64,000 nt of DNA from Collinsella aerofaciens (lineage in GTDB: Bacteria; Actinomycetota; Coriobacteriia; Coriobacteriales; Coriobacteriaceae), in NCBI RefSeq assembly GCF_015548375.1, contig NZ_JADMWW010000012.1, positions 1-64,000 of the forward strand, in the 5' to 3' direction. Positions 17,731-25,324 of this stretch are shown one piece after another. The translations under genes were made by a program, and so were the position numbers. Below the pieces are notes generated by a model. It was given only the letters and a program-made list of their open reading frames with translations. It was not told the origin of the DNA and searched no databases. Position 1 is the stretch's first letter. Each line of letters begins with the position of its first letter.

Positions 17731-18891
17731 ATGGAGATCACCAAGGATATCCGCTACATCGGTGTCGACGATCACGACATTGACCTGTTCGAGGGCCAGT
17801 ACGACGTGTCCGAGAACGGCATGGCATACAACAGCTATGTTATCTTGGGCGATAAAATCGCTGTCGCCGATTCGGTTGACGCTGGCTTTGTCGACGAATG
17901 GCTCGGCAACCTCGAGGCCGCGCTCGATGGACGTACGCCCGACTACCTGGTTATCCATCACATGGAGCCCGATCACTCTGCTGGCATCGCCGCCTTTATG
18001 GAGCGCTACCCCCAGGCACAGATAGTGGCCAGCATGGGCGCCTTCCGCATGATGGTCAACTACTTTGGCACCGACTACCCCGAGCGCAAGATGGTCGTCA
18101 AAGAGGGCGATGTGCTCGACCTGGGCGGCCACAGCCTGACCTTTATCGGCGCCCCCAACGTTCACTGGCCCGAGGTGATCTTCTCCTACGAGTCCACCGA
18201 CAAGGTGCTCTTTAGTGCCGACGGCTTTGGCAAGTTTGGCGCCAACGACATCGAGGATCCGGAAGGGTGGGCTTGTGAGGCTCGCCGCTACTACTTTGGC
18301 ATCGTCGGTAAGTTCGGCAAGTTCGTGCAGGCCGTCCTCAAGAAGGCCGCCGATCTGGATATCCAGATCATCTGTCCGCTCCACGGCCCCGTACTGACCG
18401 AGAACCTGGGCTATTACCTCGACACCTATAACACCTGGTCGAGCTACCAGCCCGAGGACAAGGGCATCACGATTGCCTATGCGAGCGTGTACGGCCATCT
18501 GAAGGCTGCCGTCGAGGAGCTCGCCGCAGCGCTTGAGGCTCGCGGCCAGAAGGTCTCCGTCTTTGACTTGGCTCGCGACGACATGGCCGAGGCCGTTGAG
18601 GATGCGTTCCGCTACGACCGTCTGGTGCTCGCCTCCATCACCTATCAGGGCGAGATCTTCCCGTGCATGAGCACCTTCATCCATACGCTCGCCGAGCACG
18701 CCTACCAGAACCGTACGGTGGCGCTCGTCGAGGCCGGCTCTTGGGCGCCTGCAGCTGCCAAGGTTATGACCAAGGAGCTCGAGGGCATGAAGGACATCAC
18801 CCTGACGCAGAACAAGGTGACTGTGCTGGGCTCGCTCAACGACGCCTCGCGCGCCCAAATCGAGGCCCTCGCCGACGAGCTGTCCAAGTAG
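17731..18891 (+). CDS. FprA-type flavodiiron protein (A-type flavoprotein)
   Basis: A cytoplasmic O2- or NO-reducing enzyme that protects anaerobes. The N-terminal metallo-beta-lactamase-like domain carries the diiron ligand motif HHMEPDHSAG (residues about 78-87), with further ligand regions near FSADGFG and CPLHGPVL. The C-terminal flavodoxin domain starts near residue 248 with ITIAYASVYGHLKAAVEELA and holds FMN. The 386-aa length matches the simple two-domain class without rubredoxin. GAGG precedes the ATG at 17731. A partner rubredoxin or oxidoreductase is not adjacent. Confidence 0.93.
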   Translation: MEITKDIRYIGVDDHDIDLFEGQYDVSENGMAYNSYVILGDKIAVADSVDAGFVDEWLGNLEAALDGRTPDYLVIHHMEPDHSAGIAAFMERYPQAQIVASMGAFRMMVNYFGTDYPERKMVVKEGDVLDLGGHSLTFIGAPNVHWPEVIFSYESTDKVLFSADGFGKFGANDIEDPEGWACEARRYYFGIVGKFGKFVQAVLKKAADLDIQIICPLHGPVLTENLGYYLDTYNTWSSYQPEDKGITIAYASVYGHLKAAVEELAAALEARGQKVSVFDLARDDMAEAVEDAFRYDRLVLASITYQGEIFPCMSTFIHTLAEHAYQNRTVALVEAGSWAPAAAKVMTKELEGMKDITLTQNKVTVLGSLNDASRAQIEALADELSK

Positions 18892-18913
18892 CGATATATC
18901 GCTTTTAACGCTC

Positions 18914-18955
18914 AAACCACCACGAAGGGGACAGGCACCTTTGTGGTGGTTTTTG
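18914..18955. terminator. Bidirectional terminator between fprA and lacR-like gene
   Basis: A stem of AACCACCACGAAGG and CCTTTGTGGTGGTT encloses GGGACAGGCA and is followed by TTTTTGTTT. Both flanking genes converge here. A similar hairpin with GGGGACAG in the loop follows the MATE gene. Confidence 0.75.
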
Positions 18956-18956
18956 T

Positions 18957-19760
18957 TTAAGCGCCGGCGATGACGAGGGCTGGACGTGAGCTGTCAGTGG
19001 CCTCGGCGATCGAGGTGGCGACGGCATGGTCGGGGTCACGGTCCATCACGATGGAGTCGACATCGGCAAGCTCGGCAAAGCGGTACATGCCGCGTCCGTT
19101 AACCTTGCTGGCGTCCATGAGGGCGACGCTTTGATGGGCCGCGGCGATCATAGCCGTTTTGGTCTCGGCCATCTGGGGAAAGTCGGTCGTAAAGCCGCAG
19201 CTGGGGACAAAGGCGCCGGGGCACATGACGGCCAGATCGGCATGGACCATTTGGAGTGCCTGCATAGTGAGCGGTCCGTACAAATAACGATGGCCTTTGC
19301 GCAGCGCCCCGCCCAGCATGACGACATCGACCGAGGGCATGCTCTCGTCGATGTAATCGGCAATGGTAATGTCGGCCGTGATGACGGTGATGCCGTTGCG
19401 CTGGTCGAGGAGCCGGACAAACTCGAGTGCCGTGGTGCCCGAGTCGACGAGCAGCGTGTCGCCGTCATTGACGAGCTCGATGGCGCTTTGCGCGATGGCT
19501 TGCTTGGCGGCGACGTTGACATTGATGCGGCGATCCTGCGTGGAGACGGTCAGGCGTTTGTGGAGTGAGACGGCACCGCCGTGCGTGCGGCGCAGCTTGC
19601 CTGCTTCGGCGAGCGCGTCCAGGTCGGCGCGGGCGGTGACGGAGGACACGCCAAAGGTCTGGGCGATTTCTGCTACCTGCACCGAGGCATTATGATCGAG
19701 CATTTCCATAATGGCGGTACGGCGTTCGTCGGCAAAAGCGCGGTTGGTGGCTTGGGCCAT
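18957..19760 (-). CDS. DeoR-family repressor, LacR-like
   Basis: A sugar-phosphate-responsive repressor. The N-terminal DeoR winged helix (RRTAIMEMLDHNASVQVAEIA then FGVSSVTARADLDALAEAGK) is followed by a DeoR C-terminal sensor domain (TLLVDSGTTALEFVRLL). The 267-aa start at 19760 follows GGAG; an ATG at 19817 would add 19 residues. In Staphylococcus and Lactococcus, LacR of this family controls the tagatose-6-phosphate genes. Here it diverges from the aldolase, and related dyads occur before lacA and lacF. The LacR role is therefore likely but inferred. Confidence 0.85.
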   Translation of the reverse strand: MAQATNRAFADERRTAIMEMLDHNASVQVAEIAQTFGVSSVTARADLDALAEAGKLRRTHGGAVSLHKRLTVSTQDRRINVNVAAKQAIAQSAIELVNDGDTLLVDSGTTALEFVRLLDQRNGITVITADITIADYIDESMPSVDVVMLGGALRKGHRYLYGPLTMQALQMVHADLAVMCPGAFVPSCGFTTDFPQMAETKTAMIAAAHQSVALMDASKVNGRGMYRFAELADVDSIVMDRDPDHAVATSIAEATDSSRPALVIAGA

Positions 19761-19890
19761 GCTTGCTCCATTCTCGGCTAAATTTGCAGGAATTGTGTTG
19801 ACTCTATTTTCGTTCATTTTCTTTTTGGGTAAGAAAACACCTTTCGATTACTTATCTTTTCTATAAAAGAAAGACGCTGAACGCCCAAAA

Positions 19891-19912
19891 TTCAATATCG
19901 AACATGTTCACT
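19891..19912. promoter_or_regulatory. Operator-like dyad between lacR-like and aldolase genes
   Basis: GAACATGTTC is a perfect palindrome at 19900-19909. It is preceded by TTCAATAT, as in the site before lacF (TTCAATATTGTTC). It lies in the 334-bp divergent region, which holds no other gene I can support. Confidence 0.5.
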
Positions 19913-20094
19913 CGGCTCAAATTTCTTCCGTTTGCTTTTCAAAAATGACTGTATTGACCTGCATGGGCTCAATATCTCGCACGTGCAAAGCTGCTGAATT
20001 TCATACAATGAGCGCAGCAAAACGCAAGGTAAAACGCCTTGTGAACAACTACGCCCGATGTCCAGATGCGGGCGAGGGAGAGGAGCAAACGCTC

Positions 20095-20952
20095 ATGGCA
20101 CTTGTTACCACCGAAAAGATGCTCAAGGACGCTCAGGCCGGCCACTACGCTGTTGGCGCTTTCAACGTCGAGAACCTCGAGTTTGTTATGGCCGTTCTGG
20201 CCGCTGCCGAGGAGACCAAGTCCCCCGTCATCATGCAGACCACCCCGGGCACCATCAAGACCGCTGGTCTGGACTACTTCTACGGCATGGTCAAGGCTGC
20301 CGCCGAGCGCGCTTCCGTGCCCGTCGCCCTGCACCTCGATCACGGCGATGGCTATGACCGCTGCATGCAGGCTTTCCGCACGGGCTACACCTCTGTCATG
20401 ATCGACGGCTCGCACGAGTCCTTCGAGGACAACATCGCCCTGACCAAGTCCGTCGCCGATGCTGGCCGCGCCATGGGCGTGCCCGTCGAGGCCGAGCTCG
20501 GCAAGGTTGGCGGCAAGGAGGACGACGGTCCCGCGGTTGAGGGCGAGAGCCCCTACACCGATCCTGCCGAGGCCAAGGAGTTCGTCGAGCGCACTGGCTG
20601 CACCTCGCTGGCCATTGGCGTTGGCACCAGCCACGGTGTGTATACGAGCGATCCGCACATTGAGCAGTCCGTGGTTAAGGCCATCCGCGACGCCGTCGAC
20701 GTGCCGCTGGTTCTGCACGGCACCTCCGGTGTGCCCGATGAGCAGGTCGCCGAGGCTGTGAAGAACGGCATCTGCAAGGTCAACTACGCCACCGAGCTGC
20801 GTCAGGCCTACACCAAGGGCTTCATGGCCTACATGGCCGAGAACCCCGCCTGCTTCGACCCCAAGAAGCCGGCCAAGGAGGGCATGCGTGAGATCACCGA
20901 GCTGGTTAAGATCCGCATGACCAACCTCAACTCTGTGGGCAAAGCAGAGTAA
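20095..20952 (+). CDS. Class II ketose-bisphosphate aldolase (tagatose/fructose-bisphosphate)
   Basis: It should cleave tagatose 1,6-bisphosphate (and possibly fructose 1,6-bisphosphate) to dihydroxyacetone phosphate and glyceraldehyde 3-phosphate, the last step of the lactose route. The 285-aa zinc enzyme shows VGAFNVENLEF, the metal-binding HLDHGD, GVGTSHGVYTS, LHGTSGVPDEQV and the C-terminal INYATEL-type KVNYATELRQAYT. It resembles GatY/KbaY and Fba equally at this level. Gram-positive lac operons usually use the class I enzyme LacD, so a class II enzyme here is a substitution. GGGAGAGGAG precedes the ATG. Confidence 0.9.
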   Translation: MALVTTEKMLKDAQAGHYAVGAFNVENLEFVMAVLAAAEETKSPVIMQTTPGTIKTAGLDYFYGMVKAAAERASVPVALHLDHGDGYDRCMQAFRTGYTSVMIDGSHESFEDNIALTKSVADAGRAMGVPVEAELGKVGGKEDDGPAVEGESPYTDPAEAKEFVERTGCTSLAIGVGTSHGVYTSDPHIEQSVVKAIRDAVDVPLVLHGTSGVPDEQVAEAVKNGICKVNYATELRQAYTKGFMAYMAENPACFDPKKPAKEGMREITELVKIRMTNLNSVGKAE

Positions 20953-20976
20953 CAGCAAGGGTACTCTGATCCCACC

Positions 20977-21118
20977 GGGCCGTCCGGAAACGGAAAAGGG
21001 CCTATCTCTCAGAACGTCCTCGGACATGTCGGAAGCCCCGCCGCGCGCTACGCGCTGCGGGGCTTCCTCCGTGTGGAATGTTCTGAGAGATAGGCCCTTT
21101 TCCGTTTCCGGACGGCCC
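20977..21118. repeat. Family C giant hairpin after the aldolase gene
   Basis: Arms of 39 bp at 20977-21015 and 21080-21118 are perfectly complementary. Inside, CGTCCTCGGACATG (21015-21028) forms one side of an internal loop. A second perfect stem (GGAAGCCCCGC with GCGGGGCTTCC) with a CGCGCGCTACGCG-type tip follows. The element after the pfl pair (55320-55442) has the same layout and the same internal-loop sequence but unrelated stems. The remaining DNA up to 21168 holds nothing recognised. Confidence 0.85.
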
Positions 21119-21167
21119 TGCTCAATCGCCCTTGTGGCGTTAGGGCGGAAAATTTGGGTTGCGCGGG

Positions 21168-21791
21168 TTATTTGGTAGTTAGGGTTAATAGGTCGTTGGG
21201 GGTTTTGAGGTTGTAGGTGGCGTTTGGGATATCTTGGTGTGATCCCCATGCTGCTCGGGCAAAACTGACCCCTGCCGAAGTTGCGCATTGTTCGTCGTAG
21301 ACGGTGTCGCCAACGTAGACGACGTTGCCAGGATTCGCGCCCGTACGCCGGAGATATTCGAGCATGGGAGCGGGTGCGGGTTTATGTTCGGTTGTGTCTT
21401 CGACAAGGATGATGTGCTCAAAATACTTATCGAAGCCAAGGGGTGCAATTTCTTCTGCGTATTCGTCGCGCGCACGTGAGGAGACGATGCCAAGTTTGCA
21501 GCCGCTATCGGCGAGTGTTGTGATGACTTCAAGCAAACCTGGAAACACGCTGATGGTGCTTTTAAAGCTGGCGGCAACTTGGCACCAGCGATCCAACGTT
21601 GCCTGCGAGTAGATTCCAAGTTTCTCAAGGGCATCCTTGCCGGGTATGCCGAGGGCAAATTCAAGCTCGTGTCGGGGGAGCGTTTTGCCGGTCTCTTCTT
21701 GGACAATCTGGACAAGCGATGATAGAACGCTTTCTTCTGTATCTGCCAATGTCCCATCAACGTCAAATACGATATGTTCAAAGTGCTTCAT
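21168..21791 (-). CDS. HAD-superfamily hydrolase, phosphoglycolate phosphatase-like
   Basis: A predicted small-molecule phosphatase of the HAD-IA group. The 207-aa protein opens with the catalytic motif HIVFDVDGTLADTE, then motif II around LGIVSSRAR, and motif III/IV KPAPAPMLEYL ... VVYVGDTVYDEQCA. A helical cap of about 65 residues lies between motifs I and II. The substrate is unknown. It has lower GC content than its neighbours, which may point to a different history. The AraC gene lies upstream on the same strand, 56 nt away. Confidence 0.88.
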   Translation of the reverse strand: MKHFEHIVFDVDGTLADTEESVLSSLVQIVQEETGKTLPRHELEFALGIPGKDALEKLGIYSQATLDRWCQVAASFKSTISVFPGLLEVITTLADSGCKLGIVSSRARDEYAEEIAPLGFDKYFEHIILVEDTTEHKPAPAPMLEYLRRTGANPGNVVYVGDTVYDEQCATSAGVSFARAAWGSHQDIPNATYNLKTPNDLLTLTTK

Positions 21792-21847
21792 ATGATTGCT
21801 CCTCTCTGTTGTTTGCCTGCAAGTTTGATGCGGTGACAGAAGAAAGG

Positions 21848-22786
21848 CTAGCGGGATTTCTGCCTGGTGCTATCGAGATTCTGCCTCGCTGCTCGATAGC
21901 TCGAAGGAGTGCACCCCATTTGTTCTTTAAATACCTGGCCAAGATGGCTTGCTGTTATAAATCCGCATTGGCGCGCGACTGTCTGTACCGTTCGCGTGGT
22001 GTGTGCCAAAAGTTCGCAAGCACGGTTTATGCGGTATGCGCGTAGATATGCCGCCGGGGTCGTTCCTGCACAAGTTTCGATAATGCGGTAACACTCTCTT
22101 TCGCTTACGCCGGCTGCAGATGCCATCTGGGGCACATCTATAGCGGCTGCATAGTTTGCGCGGATAAAGTCCAGGATTGCCTTGAACTGTACGTCGCGGC
22201 TGGTCATCCAAGAGGCGCCGTCGGAGGAAAAGAGCGGTTCGGCCTTGGCGTAAATCTGAATCCAGAGCTCTGACAAGTTATTCCGAAGCGCCATCTCGTT
22301 CTGCGGCCGTTGAAGGTCGTGGTTAAAGGAACTCTTTAGCAAATCGATAAAGGGCATATCGTCGGGGTTGGTGAGCGACCATTTGAGCACATCGACGCCT
22401 CGACATTGCAGCAAAGGATTGATATAGCGCTTTTGGAGACGTCCCGCGGGATCGCCGAGCATCGACGGCTGAAAGATATGCAGCATTTGAATGGCTGGCG
22501 CCGAATTGGGTGATTGCAGCGTGCTGTGCAAAACGCCGCCGTTGATAAAGCCGGCGGATCCTTCCTCAAAGCGTACGTGCTCATGAGCCGCGCGCGTTCG
22601 ATAGTCAATCGCTCCCTGCTCCATGTAGAAAAGCTCAACTTCGGAATGCCAGTGCCAGGGGACGGAATTGCCCGGATAGCGAGCGAATTCTGCGCGTTCG
22701 GCAATATAGGGCCAGTCTTCGGCGGTCTCGGGAAACGCTTCCTCGCGTCCTCCGCGGTGCAATTCTATGTGATCCATGTTTCGCAT
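21848..22786 (-). CDS. AraC-family transcriptional regulator
   Basis: The N-terminal half is a cupin sensor with NSVPWHWHSEVELFYMEQG, in which His residues could bind a ligand or metal. The C-terminal 100 residues form the two AraC helix-turn-helix motifs (IDVPQMASAAGVSERECYRI and RTVQTVARQCGFITASHLGQVF). The protein is full length at 312 aa. A second possible start is the Met at residue 4. The same-strand HAD gene downstream is the only obvious local partner. The target is unknown. Confidence 0.9.
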   Translation of the reverse strand: MRNMDHIELHRGGREEAFPETAEDWPYIAERAEFARYPGNSVPWHWHSEVELFYMEQGAIDYRTRAAHEHVRFEEGSAGFINGGVLHSTLQSPNSAPAIQMLHIFQPSMLGDPAGRLQKRYINPLLQCRGVDVLKWSLTNPDDMPFIDLLKSSFNHDLQRPQNEMALRNNLSELWIQIYAKAEPLFSSDGASWMTSRDVQFKAILDFIRANYAAAIDVPQMASAAGVSERECYRIIETCAGTTPAAYLRAYRINRACELLAHTTRTVQTVARQCGFITASHLGQVFKEQMGCTPSSYRAARQNLDSTRQKSR

Positions 22787-22811
22787 GGCATCAGTATAAA
22801 GCGCGATGGGC

Positions 22812-23021
22812 TTAGATTGCTCTTGCCTGTTCGGGGAACGCCTTGTCTAGGGATGCTTGGAGCTTATCGAAGGATGCTCGCAAGTTGTGGCTCTGATCGG
22901 TTGAGCGTTTGGGTTTTTGGGTTGGGGAGTCGAGGAGGCTGTTTCTCTGTGTCGGGGGGAAGGAGAAAAGGTTTGCATGATTTAGGGATAGCTGCTGTGT
23001 TGCGTCATTGGAAGAATGCAT
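22812..23021 (-). CDS. Possible small protein (69 aa)
   Basis: The open frame has a good ribosome-binding site, GAGGAGG, ten bases before the ATG. The product is hydrophilic and rich in Ser, Asn and Gln, with no recognisable domain. It ends 25 bp before the AraC start on the same strand. It could be a leader or chance frame. The rest of the 22787-23274 gap shows no gene or clear repeat. Confidence 0.3.
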   Translation of the reverse strand: MHSSNDATQQLSLNHANLFSFPPTQRNSLLDSPTQKPKRSTDQSHNLRASFDKLQASLDKAFPEQARAI

Positions 23022-23274
23022 GCTTATGCGGCCTCCTCGATGTCCACCAAAAGGTTGCGCACGGGGTGTGCTGCTAGGTCCCGTGCGTTGGCAGTATTAT
23101 GCCGCGGCTGCTGCAAAGAAGCGCTAAAGAAAGGCTTAACCTGGTTTGGTGTTACGATGAAACCGCAGGTCAAGGCTATTGAGTAACACTCTTGAAAGGT
23201 TTTGAGCTTAAGGGCTTTCTAAGGTTTGTGACGTGGATGTGGCGTGGACGTGCGGAGCGTGTGAATGCTCGCTG

Positions 23275-24261
23275 TTAGCGCTGCGGCTCTGCGGCGCGCA
23301 CCTGCTCGATGACCTTTTCCATCGTGGCGTCGATGCAGTCTTTTTTGAGCTCGCATTCCCAGATGGTTATGGGCGTCCAGCCCATTTCGGTAAGCGCTGC
23401 CACGGCGGCGCGGTCGCGCTCGACGTTGCGGCGGAACTTCGCCTCCCAAAACTCAACGTTGCGCTTGGGCTGACTGGGATTGCATTTGGGGCAACGGTGC
23501 CAAAAGCAGCCGTTGACGAAGATGGCGATCTTGCGTCCGGGGAAGGCGATGTCGGGCTTGCCGGGGACTTTCCATTCTAGGCGATAGCCCGTAAGGCCAG
23601 CGGCGCGCAGGCGCTGGCGAACGAGCAGCTCGGGCTTGGTGTTGGTACGCTTGTTGCCCTTCATGGACTTTTTGATGGCGGCACGACGGCGCACTAGCTC
23701 GCGCTCGTCAGCGGAGAGGTCCGAGGTGTCGATGCCGTCGAGCAGGCCGGGCTTGGGGCGCTTTCTGCTGCGGCGCTTAGGTGCGCGCTTGGGTTTTGCG
23801 GCGGGTTCGTCGGCTATGTTGGGCGCGGCGTCATCGGCGGCGCTTGCCTCAAGCCGGTCTTCCTTTAGCTCAATCAGCGCATCGATTAGCCCCTTGTCGG
23901 CGGGCATCCACTCAACGGTGGCGAGAGACGTGCGTGGAATCCAGCGGATATCAAGCTGGCGGTCGTGTTTCTGGGGCTCGCCGGATTCATCGGCCAGCGA
24001 GCAATAATAGCACTCCATGGAGAGATGGAAATCGGGGTAGTCATACTCAACGGTATAGAAATCGCGCAGGTTGGTGACTTTTACCTGCAGTTCTTCCATG
24101 AGCTCGCGGCGCACGGCGTCTTCGGGTGTCTCGCCGCGCATGAGCTTGCCGCCCGGAAACTCCCAAAGTCCCTGCATGTCGCCATAGCCGCGCTGCACGG
24201 CAAGCAGCTCGTCAGATCCTTCCTTGCGAATGATCCCAGCGGCAACATGAACGGTCTTCAA
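23275..24261 (-). CDS. Nudix (MutT-like) hydrolase fused to Vsr-type endonuclease
   Basis: Residues 1-130 are a MutT-like Nudix domain with the box starting at Gly38 (GKLMRGETPEDAV, then RRELMEELQV), which would clean oxidised nucleotides such as 8-oxo-dGTP. A basic linker (about 140-175: KPKRAPKRRSRKRPKPG) leads to a complete Vsr-like very-short-patch endonuclease domain at about 197-328. That domain shows NTKPELLVRQRLRAAGL, PGKPDIAFP with the probable catalytic Asp, and NGCFWHRCPKC with the zinc ligands. Vsr nicks at T:G mismatches. No cytosine methyltransferase is nearby. The frame is continuous across the junction. Confidence 0.9.
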   Translation of the reverse strand: MKTVHVAAGIIRKEGSDELLAVQRGYGDMQGLWEFPGGKLMRGETPEDAVRRELMEELQVKVTNLRDFYTVEYDYPDFHLSMECYYCSLADESGEPQKHDRQLDIRWIPRTSLATVEWMPADKGLIDALIELKEDRLEASAADDAAPNIADEPAAKPKRAPKRRSRKRPKPGLLDGIDTSDLSADERELVRRRAAIKKSMKGNKRTNTKPELLVRQRLRAAGLTGYRLEWKVPGKPDIAFPGRKIAIFVNGCFWHRCPKCNPSQPKRNVEFWEAKFRRNVERDRAAVAALTEMGWTPITIWECELKKDCIDATMEKVIEQVRAAEPQR

Positions 24262-24298
24262 CAGGAGTCCTCTCTCAACATCAACACGTGGCAGGGTA

Positions 24299-24415
24299 GC
24301 TAATTTGGGACGGGGCTATTTTGACTACCCCCATACGGCAGCTGATATTTGTCCCAACCCCAAATTAGTCGCTGGCAGTCAAAGGGTAGTCAAAATAGCC
24401 CCGTCCCAAATTAGC
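24299..24415. repeat. Perfect 32-bp inverted repeat
   Basis: Arms at 24299-24330 and 24384-24415 match perfectly (GGGACGGGGCTATTTTGAC core) and enclose 53 bp. The interior contains part of the arm again in direct form (TTTGTCCCAACCCCAAATTAG). It lies between the divergent Nudix-Vsr gene and the ABC operon. Confidence 0.8.
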
Positions 24416-24538
24416 TATGGCAGGCTAGCTACCCCTACCTTACACAACGGTAAGGCAAGCGTAAGCCATATCGATGGTAGCCGACTCGTCTTCTTGCGAC
24501 TATAGATGCCGTAGACTAATTGCAAGAAAGGACTCGGT

Positions 24539-25324
24539 ATGCAAACCACGCACATGGCGACCCCGGTACTGGAGGTCGCTCATCTCGAAAAGGTATACGG
24601 AGCGCTGGGCAACGTGACCCGCGCGCTCAACGACGTCAGCTTTACCGTCAACCGCGGCGAATTCGTCGGCATCATGGGCGCTTCGGGCTCGGGCAAGTCG
24701 ACGTTGCTCAACTGCGTGTCGACCATCGATAGCGCCACGAGCGGCACGATCCGCATCAACGGGCAGGACGTAACACGCATGAAGCAGGCTAAGCTTTCGC
24801 AGTTCCGCCGCGAGGAGCTCGGCTTTATCTTCCAGGACTCCAACCTGCTCGATACGCTCACGGCACGCGAGAACATCGCCCTGCCGCTCACCATCGCCCG
24901 CACAAACTCGGCAGAGATCTCGACCCGCGTGCAGGATGTGGCAGCGCGCCTTTCCATCAGTCAGGTGCTCGACAAGTATCCCTACCAAATGTCCGGCGGC
25001 CAGCAGCAGCGCGTCGCCGCGGCTCGCGCGCTCGTCACCGACCCCACCATGATTATGGCCGACGAGCCCACCGGCGCCCTCGATTCCAAGAGCGCTCGCC
25101 TGCTGCTCGAGAGCCTAGAGGCCCTTAACCGCCGCCTACGTGCCACCGTGCTCATGGTCACGCACGACAGCTTTGCCGCCAGTTACACGAGCCGTGTGCT
25201 GTTTATTCGCGACGGCAAGATCTTCACCGAGCTGCGCCGCGGCGACACCGACCGCCGAGAGTTCTTCGACCGCATTATGGAGGTCGTTGCCATGATGGGC
25301 GGTGAGGGCTCCGATGCTCTGTAA
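24539..25324 (+). CDS. ABC transporter ATP-binding protein (Bce/MacB type)
   Basis: The ATPase of a two-gene exporter or peptide-resistance system. Walker A is GASGSGKST, the Q-loop FIFQDSNLL, the signature [15 protein letters not shown] and Walker [12 protein letters not shown]. The 261-aa length and sequence are typical of partners of FtsX-like permeases. AAAGGA precedes the ATG. Its end overlaps the permease gene start by 11 bp, so the two are translationally coupled. Bce systems normally have a BceRS two-component pair next door; none is here. Confidence 0.93.
   Translation: MQTTHMATPVLEVAHLEKVYGALGNVTRALNDVSFTVNRGEFVGIMGASGSGKSTLLNCVSTIDSATSGTIRINGQDVTRMKQAKLSQFRREELGFIFQDSNLLDTLTARENIALPLTIARTNSAEISTRVQDVAARLSISQVLDKYPYQMSGGQQQRVAAARALVTDPTMIMADEPTGALDSKSARLLLESLEALNRRLRATVLMVTHDSFAASYTSRVLFIRDGKIFTELRRGDTDRREFFDRIMEVVAMMGGEGSDAL

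Noticed and set aside
19969-21288. Long minus-strand frame across the aldolase and the giant hairpin
   Set aside because: It is produced by high GC content; the aldolase on the other strand is unambiguous.
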